From positions 10,575,524-10,639,523 of the forward strand of contig OY725488.1 in the NCBI GenBank assembly GCA_963281255.1: a stretch of 64,000 nucleotides of DNA, written 5' to 3'. The notes beneath the pieces were generated by a model that did no database searches, had not been told where the DNA came from, and saw only the letters and a program-made list of their open reading frames with translations. This document shows, in pieces, positions 56,753-64,000 of the stretch. Origin of the DNA: Aphrocallistes beatrix (lineage: Eukaryota > Porifera > Hexactinellida > Sceptrulophora > Aphrocallistidae). The first letter of the stretch is position 1, and each line of letters begins with the position of its first letter. A program made the translations under genes and the position numbers.

Positions 56753-56835
56753 ATGAAAAGGAAATTTGAAAGTTGTGCTAGCAAAAGACGAAGAAAACAA
56801 CTAGATGAAGCATCAGCGAATTATCGTATAATATT
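56753..56835 (+). pseudogene. Possible start exon of an hAT-type transposase
   Basis: MKRKFESCASKRRRKQLDEA opens after ATG at about 56753. Lys/Arg-rich starts of the form MKRK-x-SG-x-KR are common in hAT (ZMYM/TTF-type) transposases. Nothing downstream confirms it. Confidence 0.2.
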
Positions 56836-57860
56836 TATCACTTCTTCTCATGTTTTCATTTATTGGAATTGTAGCCTAAATTCTAGCAGTGACCCGAGCC
56901 TCTCTGATTCTCTCAGAGGCCCTGATTACCACAGTAGTCTATTTTGCAATGGAACCTGCAACCTTATCTGTAACTTACTAACTAATTATGTGCACTTATG
57001 CTTTGCTCCAAGTACTAAATAGGGACATATACTAAGAGTAACAAAGTTGAAATAATTTGCATTTCATATATATTCCTACTTTCCTTCTCAAGTGGAAATA
57101 TATGATATAATATCCCTCTTGAATACAATTTCAATTAGGTTAGAAGCATAATGAATTATAGCACGATGGTTCAGGTTAATTCACAATCATATGTTACAAA
57201 TTGGAACACCATTATGTAAATCCTGAGCTTATTTAGAATTATTCTCTTCTGTACTCAAAAACTATTTAGTCATCAAAAATCAATTATGCACAACGAATCT
57301 ATATTTGGAATCTCACGCCGCTATTCTCAATTTAACGTAGAAAACCACTTAAATTCGCGATCAAGCGAAACACCGTCCTATTTTTAAACTTTTGATTTCT
57401 CAGTATATTCCAATTATTCGTTTAATCATTTACGGATGATGGTTAAGGTGTAAGTTGATCCATAAGCGTTTGTAGCCTAAAATTATCAGAATTTGGAAAG
57501 CAACATTTGTCTTTCGAGTTTCCTTTCAAAAAATGGTGAGTATCAGAGAAATGTGCAGTCCGTCACCTTTTCCAATGAAATTAAAAATTCCGAATTTCAA
57601 AATAATAACAGCTTCCGTGGACTTATTCGGCTCAGCATTTTAGACCAGACTTATACTAAGATATTTGATCTGAAATTCCAGTATTTTCTTAGAGCTAGCA
57701 GCTGCACCATTCGATCCATCACTTCATACATACATACATACACATTTGGTGATAATTCGAGGTAATAACCCGCTGAAAAAGTTTCGACCGAATAATTTTC
57801 CGCATGTATATTATATTTGCTACATAATTCAAGAAGGTTATGTGCTCAAATTATATGCAA

Positions 57861-58333
57861 CAAGCGCGCTTCGCTTGCTTCGAAGTGTCCATCGGAGGAT
57901 CCCTTCGGTGCTTGGGGTTCCATTGGTTAATTATATGGGAGATAACTTCTCTAAATACGTCTGTCATAATGCTATAATCGATATCGCACGAAAAATCTCC
58001 AAATTTGTCAATTTTTAGAATTTTGATGAGTAATGATGACATCCTAACAGAGTGATGGGTCTTTATTTTTGATGATAGTTATATCATATGTGGGCTATAT
58101 TAATATACAGATTCGATTAAAATTTCAGTCATCTATCACCTAAAATTGCTGAGTTATATTCGAAAAACTGAAATTTCTAATTATAAAAAAAGGTTACAAT
58201 GACGTCATAATTCCATGATGATTAGACATTTCCGTCTGAGCTCAGAACTTAGTGGAGCCATAGTCAAAAGACTCCCACATGCCAAAAATCAGTTTTCTGT
58301 GACCGGCAGTTTCTTCAATCAATTCGTTACAGA
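57861..58333 (-). mobile_element. Helitron-like element, short-body form
   Basis: Body and 5' head match 9756-10243 along the full length. The 3' tail keeps caagcgcgcttcgcttgctt, but the gcggacac hairpin is eroded (gaagtgtccatcgg). Ends CTTG before T. Confidence 0.55.
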
Positions 58334-58612
58334 TAGATTATATATATACATGGCTGCAAATTATTTCTCAGAGAAAATATTTAGGAACAGAGATGCATCA
58401 TCAAAGCTATTATAGTGATCATTGTGGAGTGCTTAGGTTGGTACATCCTAGAAAAAGGGGCAATGTAGTCTTGTTGGGACATTATTTGGCCCTCAATTTG
58501 AAGCCACTGACCAGCATATATCCTTATACCAATTTATAATCTCAGTGAGCTTAGTATTTAAAATAAATCCGATGTACTGCACAATTAATCCGAAACTAAA
58601 ATCTATACAATC

Positions 58613-58810
58613 TACGGTTGCCGTGGGAATGGAATATCAATTCCAGTTCCCACCGGATTTTTGTGGAAATTCCCACAGAATCCCACAGATTCTCATATGT
58701 GGGAATTCCCATAAATTTAAAGATTCCTATTCCCATCTCATATAGTCATATGGGAATCTGTGGGTTTCACATGGGAATTCCCACAGATTCCCATTCCCAC
58801 GGCAATCCTA
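58613..58810. mobile_element. MITE, second copy of the ggttgccgtg family
   Basis: tacggttgccgtgggaatgg and the complement of ccattcccacggcaatccta. Flanks atacaatc and acacaatt are similar. Confidence 0.7.
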
Positions 58811-58829
58811 ACACAATTACATCAGGTTC

Positions 58830-59167
58830 TATATTTCATTGATGTTGATCACCTTTGCGCACACAGCAATTTATTTGTTTATGTACAGAATATTATTGAT
58901 AAACAAAGAAAAATTGAATTAGTGGAGAAATTGTATCTGATATATCACCGAACATTTGATAAGAATAATTGTTGCGAAATGAAAAAGCTAAAATTATTTC
59001 AGGAATATACAAAAAAGTTTCTACTAAATTACGCTGCTAATCTAATTACTCCAGAGTTAGAGGGCTGGAAAAATCTCGAAGTAATAAATACACGTATGTG
59101 TACAGATAAGAAAATTACAGTAAATATTGGAATTGAGAGTGGATTCCCTACTGATGCCTTAATATAA
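58830..59167 (+). CDS. Unrecognised open segment upstream of Ank4, possible exon
   Basis: After acatcag (a possible acceptor, 58829) about 112 codons are open to a stop at 59167, with hydrophilic, Lys-rich sequence (for example IIDKQRKIELVEKLYLIYH and KKFLLNYAANLITPELEGW). The frame also runs back into the adjacent MITE, which is unlikely to be coding. It ends 89 bases before the Ank4 ATG, and the Ank4 TATA box lies between. I recognise no domain. It could be the 3' exon of a gene mostly lost, or chance. Confidence 0.25.
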
Positions 59168-59188
59168 TGAAAGAGTTTTATAGAATCG

Positions 59189-59198
59189 TATAAATAGA
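59189..59198 (+). promoter_or_regulatory. TATA box of Ank4
   Basis: cgtataaatagag about 60 bases upstream of the ATG at 59257. Confidence 0.6.
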
Positions 59199-59256
59199 GT
59201 TGGAATAGAATTATTTTATAATAATATTTGAATCAATTCAATTAAAGATCTCAAAA

Positions 59257-60285
59257 ATGACTTCACCAGTTAACAACATCCAAAATATTAAAGAGAATGA
59301 ACAAGCAATTCACAGTTGGATATCTGGCATATCTGAGTGCAAAGAAAATAATATAAAGTTCTTGAATTACTGCAAGACAGGTGATACTTCCTATATATCT
59401 GAGATGTCACAAACCTCACAACTCAATGCTACACTCCACACGAGAGATCGTGAGGGGAACTCACCTCTCATGCTTACTATCATCCATCAACAGATGCAGC
59501 CATTCCTCTCCATCCTACGCTCTCTCTCTCTTCCCTCTCCCAGCTCTACCTCACACTCCCTCAACACTCTATCCTACCTCCACCTCTACAACAGACACGG
59601 ACACAACGCACTCCACCTCTCTCTCATCTTCACAAACCACCACATGCTCACAGCCTTGATTCAGGCTGGATGTGACCCTCTGAAGGAGGATAGAGAACAA
59701 CAGAATGCATTCCACTATATCGCCAAACTCAACTTGATCGGATTCTCTCATCTCATCCACTCTGCACTCGTAAACAAACACAACAACAACAACAAGATAG
59801 TGAGAGAAATTGAGAGAGCACTTCTCACTCCAAGAGACAGTGAGGGCATGACTCCTGTGCACAGAGCTATTGAAACTCACCATCAGCTCAATCTGGTGAG
59901 ACAGCTGATGAATCCCGGTGAGACAGAGACGATGGAAGATAGAGAGATGAGAGGAGATGTTGTGAGAGTTCTGACAGGCAAGAGCAGCTCCAGTGCACTC
60001 CACCTAGCAACAGCTACTGGGAATGGAATGCTAGTGGAATATATCTTGCTTCAAGTGCCATTCTCAGATCGATCCGAGTTTGTGGAGCTTTCAAACGGAC
60101 ACGGAGACACCGCACTCCACACGGCGGTAGCATGGGACAGATTGGAGTGTGTGCAGTGTCTGCTTCTTCACGGGAGCTGTGTGGATGTGTGGAATGGAGA
60201 GGAGGAGTTGCCACTGGACTACTGTGTCTCTGATCAGATGAGACAACTGCTCATACCTCACTACGGAATCTACTGGACAGATTAA
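59257..60285 (+). CDS. IkappaB-like ankyrin-repeat protein (Ank4)
   Basis: 342 residues on the plus strand, opposite Ank1-3. The N-terminus (MTSPVNNIQNIKENEQ…) is unique up to NNIKFLNYCKTGDTSYISEMSQ. Four Asn in the tract. The usual stop after HYGIN is lost: aac-tga has become tac-tgg, so the protein reads on to YWTD before TAA. The repeat body is otherwise standard, with RALLTPRDSEG and AIETHHQLNL as small changes. The opposite orientation relative to Ank1-3 implies an inversion or dispersed copying. Confidence 0.82.
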   Translation: MTSPVNNIQNIKENEQAIHSWISGISECKENNIKFLNYCKTGDTSYISEMSQTSQLNATLHTRDREGNSPLMLTIIHQQMQPFLSILRSLSLPSPSSTSHSLNTLSYLHLYNRHGHNALHLSLIFTNHHMLTALIQAGCDPLKEDREQQNAFHYIAKLNLIGFSHLIHSALVNKHNNNNKIVREIERALLTPRDSEGMTPVHRAIETHHQLNLVRQLMNPGETETMEDREMRGDVVRVLTGKSSSSALHLATATGNGMLVEYILLQVPFSDRSEFVELSNGHGDTALHTAVAWDRLECVQCLLLHGSCVDVWNGEEELPLDYCVSDQMRQLLIPHYGIYWTD

Positions 60286-61495
60286 ATGCCTTATATAACT
60301 TACCATTCATAAACTTTAATTAATAATCTGTATTTCACTTTAATTAAATTATTCTGAAAATATCTTACTGAATTAAAACTTGATACTTCCGATTAACTTA
60401 ATTAATGATAAAATTTTATCCAAGAGTTACATCGCAGTGTTACTTGTATTTAGAGAGATGAGGTTGCCTAGGCGTTATTAGCTTACGATTAAATTCATTT
60501 AGGCTTGTATATTCTATAGATGATGTAATGATAACTTGTAGCAGATCAATTTAAATAGGGCGAACCATTTTGTTCATTCTTTATTTTATTTTTACGAAAC
60601 AGTTCATTTCGAATCAATGGATTTATTCGATAACCTCTATAGGTTCACAAACTTTGAGGAATATGCTTCATATGTTAATTTAGAGAAAGAGTGCATGTAT
60701 TTTTGAATAATTTTATTTCTAATGTTTTTGGGTTTTAGCGAATGGTAAGAATGTTGAACAAGGTCGTAGCTACTAAGATTGGTCCCGTTTCCTTTGGATC
60801 ATCATTGACCAATTAATCCCAAAGAGAACCATTTTGTAGAATCGGACGGTTTGATCAAGAACACGTTCCACCCGGGCCAGTTCACACCTGATGCTTACAG
60901 CCTTGCGATTGTGAATTATTGTTCAATTTGATATAAGATAAAAGCTTTCATACACAAGATCTTCCCCATCAAACATATTCCCCAGGAGACCTAAATTATA
61001 CTTACTAATATTACAGTTTCTTCCTAAGAGTGATTACATTGTAATCTGATGAAATTATGAATAAAATCATTGTCCTTTTGTATGTCGTAATTCTGTAATC
61101 AATACGACATACATTAATAGTGTAATTGTAACAAATTGTCCCTAAATAGTACAGATGCAATAGCAATTTATCTCTATAATAAATAAATTGGAACTATAGA
61201 AAGGATTATAGATTATAGAGTTCATGTCTAAGTAGATAATATTACCGATCCAACCACTTTCAAGAATCAGTGCATCACTCTTTGAAAGGAATTATTGAAA
61301 TTGCTTAAGTAAATCAGAATATTTGTAGTGCTGTAGGGAGAGCAGTAATTTCAATCTGTCCAGTTTTCAGAAATCCATCAAAAGTTGAATATTGAACATT
61401 GAATGAAATAATAGATTTAATTTTTTGATGATAATAAATCAACAGTACCAAACTGTGATTCTATTAGAAACGAGTACGAGGAGAATAAAATAATT
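60286..61495. other. Spacer between Ank4 and the ankyrin relic
   Basis: No gene or clear repeat seen. Confidence 0.4.
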
Positions 61496-61788
61496 CTCTC
61501 AAATACTGCAAGATAGAGAACACTTCCTATCTACGTACATACTACATGCCAACTTGAGCTATGGAAAAGGCGGAACACATCCTTGAATTTCGTGAGACAT
61601 AGCGGGACGGAATAATATAGTATTATACATGGAATCAAAAGAAATGGGACATAATGGCGAAATTTATTGTAAAAGCGGGACACTTGTGAAAATTAGCTCA
61701 ATAAAAGAGTGTAAAATGCGGGACGGTTGGCATGTATGAATGTATCTGACATGTCACACACCTCACAACTCAATGCTACACTCCACAT
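61496..61788 (+). pseudogene. N-terminal relic of an ankyrin-family gene, interrupted
   Basis: 61496-61532 corresponds to the KYCKTGNTSYL coding block and 61741-61788 to ISDMSHTSQLNATLHM. Homology ends right after, so no ankyrin repeats remain. The gap holds a 192-bp insertion. Confidence 0.75.
61544..61735. mobile_element. Small element inside the ankyrin relic
   Basis: Inverted ends acatgccaac and gttggcatgt. The interior contains gcgggac/gggacgg motifs. Class unknown. Confidence 0.6.
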
Positions 61789-62548
61789 GTTCAGCAAAGT
61801 CAAGTATCATGACATAAACCTGCGAGAAAACAGCCTTATTCTTACTAATTAATAGTCTGTAAATGCCTCTGAAAGAATCACTGGGAATGTAAACAATTCA
61901 ATTAAGATAGTATTGAGTTAAGTAATCTCTTGACTTGACTAAGATCTACATTATTTCCCCGCAGTTAACAGTTCTAGAAAAAGCTGATAAAGTTAAAGTT
62001 GTTGTATCATATTAAATTTAATTAATTGATAAGCTTACACTTGTATATAGTATATATGCAGAGATATATCCCGGTGAGGATCACCTGTATTAACTAATAA
62101 TATGTAGATATATCACCGCATTAAATAACATTGAATTGATCTACTTATCCAGATTGTTCACGTACTATACAACTGTTCTTATCCTGATTAGATCCCTAGG
62201 GAATAGTGTTCGGGAAAATTTTGAAATGAGGCAACAGGAACAACTCTGATTGAGGGAAATATTAATATAGAACAGGGAGTGATCTTAAAATGCTTACAAT
62301 TTTTATTTTTTATGTAGCATTACCATATATCTCAGATTGAAAGTACTGGAATTTTATAAATACGTGTATATTACTAGTAGTACTTTCAAAAGCAAGGTAG
62401 AATTATGGAAGTGAATGATTTAGGTCATAGTTTATCAGTGCTAACATGTTGAAAGTAAAAAGATTCTACTAGAATGTTCAGGAGAATAAACGAAAGGATA
62501 ATAATATCAATGGAATAAACCGTGCAATCTCACTCTAGGACTTTACAA
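61789..62548. other. Upstream spacer of Ank5
   Basis: No gene seen; AT-rich. Confidence 0.4.
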
Positions 62549-62558
62549 GTATAAATAC
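62549..62558 (+). promoter_or_regulatory. TATA box of Ank5
   Basis: agtataaatacat about 60 bases from the ATG at 62614, the same spacing as Ank4. Confidence 0.6.
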
Positions 62559-62613
62559 ATTGCACTGAAGCAAATTGTTATTATTCAAATAAATCAAACT
62601 AAAAATTAAAACT

Positions 62614-63133
62614 ATGATTGCAACAATAAACATGAATGTTACAAATCTCAATAAATCAACAGTAGAAAGCAGCAAATCTGATCCAAATAACCACACTCAT
62701 CATAATAGAAAGTTCTTGAACTACTGCAAGACAGGGAATACTTCCTATATATCTGACATGTCACAAACCTCACAACTCAATGCTACACTCCACACGAGAG
62801 ATCATGAGGGGAACTCACCTCTCATGCTCACTATCATCCATCAACAGATGCAGCCATTCCTCTCCATCCTTCGCTCTCTCTCCCTTCCCTCTCTCAGCTC
62901 TACCTCACACTCCCTCAACACTCTATCCTACCTCCACCTCTACAACAGACACGGACACAACGCACTCCACCTCTCTCTCATCTTCACAAACCACCACATG
63001 CTCACAGCCTTGATTCAGGCTGGATGTGACCCTCTGAAGGAGGATAGAGAACAACAGAATGCATTCCACTATATCGTCAAACTCAAGTTGATCGGATTCT
63101 CTCATCGCATCCACTCTGCACTCTTAAACAAAC

Positions 63134-63190
<57 letters not shown>

Positions 63191-63666
63191 TGAGAGAGAT
63201 TGAGAGAACACTTCTCACTGCAAGAGACAGTGAGGGCATGACTCCTGTGCACAGAGCTATTGAAACTCACCAGCAACTCAATCTGGTGAGAGAGCTGATG
63301 AATCCCGGTGAGACAGAGACGATGGAAGATAGAGAGATGAGAGGAGATGTTGTGAGAGTTCTGACAGGCAAGAGCAGCTCCAGTGCACTCCACCTAGCAA
63401 CAGCTACTGGCAATGGAATGCTAGTGGAATATATCTTGCTTCAAGTGCCATTCTCAGATCGATCCGAGTTTGTGGAGCTTTCAAACGGACAAGGAGACAC
63501 CGCACTCCACACGGCGGTAGCATGGGACAGACTGGAGTGTGTGCAGTGTCTGCTTCTTCACGGGAGCTGTGTGGATGTATGGAATGGAGAGGAGGAGTTG
63601 CCACTGGACTACTGTGTCTCTGATCAGATGAGACAACTGCTCATACCTCACTACGGAATCAACTGA
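62614..63666 (+). CDS. IkappaB-like ankyrin-repeat protein (Ank5)
   Basis: 350 residues, ATG at 62614. A second ATG six codons later is possible. The 32-residue N-terminus (MIATINMNVTNLNKSTVESS…) is unique to this copy, then RKFLNYCKTGNTSYISDMSQ. Sixteen Asn in the tract. Body changes: IVKLKLIGFSHRIHSAL where others have IAKLNLIGFSHLIHSAL, and SNGQGDTALH where others have SNGHGDTALH; the latter alters the residue before the GDTALH core. Normal HYGIN stop. Same orientation as Ank4, 2.3 kb away. Confidence 0.82.
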
Positions 63667-64000
63667 ACAGATTAAATATTGTTTTAAAGAAACTGGAACC
63701 TTCACTTATTTATAACTTGAATTAATAAACTGTAGTCCACTTTTCAAAATTAAATTATTCTGAAAATTTGTTCCAATTTAAGATATTACGTATACACAAT
63801 TGCCGCACATTATGGTTGGCTACTACTGCTATTGATAGAGTATAACTACTTAGGGCATTCAAAAAGTTCTCATCTCATATCTGTATCTCAAATGATAGTG
63901 AAAATAGGATATTTCCGATTTGTCCATTGTATTCCTTAAGGGATCAGCTTCCAATTTATATATTGGTTTATTTTAAAAGGACAATTATTGTGGTTCCTAC
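63667..64000. other. 3' flank of Ank5 to window end
   Basis: No gene. The first 100 bases (…taataaactgtagtccac) resemble the Ank4 3' flank (60290-60360). Confidence 0.45.

Larger units (their letters stand above)
49572..58612. other. Gene-poor 9-kb stretch with small transposons
   Basis: No convincing gene. MITEs are listed separately. A slightly GC-richer segment at 49880-50170 (gagtccccggagtgaccgag … ccccccagtgggatcc) is unassigned. 55570-55820 is a run of tcatgaact- and catggca-type short repeats. The rest is AT-rich without features I can name. Confidence 0.5.

Overview
The window is AT-rich animal nuclear DNA, probably from an invertebrate. It holds intronless multicopy gene families, TATA-type promoters and a heavy load of DNA transposons: THAP/P-like, mariner, pogo, hAT, MULE-like, foldback and Helitron-like. 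The ankyrin proteins look like metazoan IkappaB. A sponge or another early-branching animal would fit, but the species cannot be fixed from sequence alone. No rRNA, tRNA, CRISPR array or bacterial-style operon was seen.

Region 1 (about 1-37,400) is a cluster of single-exon genes for one unrecognised seven-transmembrane (7TM) family: eight intact genes and two pseudogenes. There are three subtypes. A ends in RRC and starts with MNSS or MNSI, B ends in RRY and starts with MNSTVENN, and C starts with MNS(S/T)VEN followed by QRHYLIE or QKHYLIE. On the minus strand A and B alternate (A, B, pseudo-A, B, A, B, A). This shows that an A-B pair about 7.4 kb long was duplicated in tandem, and the left window edge cuts into the promoter of a further B gene. 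C genes follow at 29,808 (+), 32,619 (-) and a broken copy at 34,835 (+). All eight intact genes have a TATA box 34-36 bases upstream of the same homologous ATG. Intracellular loops and the C-tail are almost invariant, while the outer loops and membrane segments vary. This is what a receptor family with a shared cytoplasmic partner and varied ligands would look like (inference).

Region 2 (about 39,400-64,000) is a second lineage-specific expansion: five intact single-exon IkappaB-like ankyrin-repeat genes (three minus, two plus) and one N-terminal relic. A 3' fragment of the same family sits among the 7TM genes at 31,824-32,201. The ankyrin bodies are nearly identical, the N-termini are unrelated, and an Asn run between repeats 3 and 4 ranges from 4 to 29 codons.

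Between genes, paralogous copies act as empty-site controls, so several insertions can be defined to the base with target-site duplications. These include a THAP-transposase element (1,553-3,872), a foldback element with TTACG duplications inside a 7TM pseudogene (34,896-35,947), a GC-rich palindromic element with GGTC duplications (8,607-9,030), a 2.5-kb element with about 210-bp terminal inverted repeats (15,000-17,537), an element with inverted minisatellite arms (22,236-22,774) and a Helitron-like family with a shared 3' hairpin tail. No conventional multi-exon host gene is supported. The stretch 49,514-58,800 appears to be mostly small DNA transposons and unassigned AT-rich DNA.
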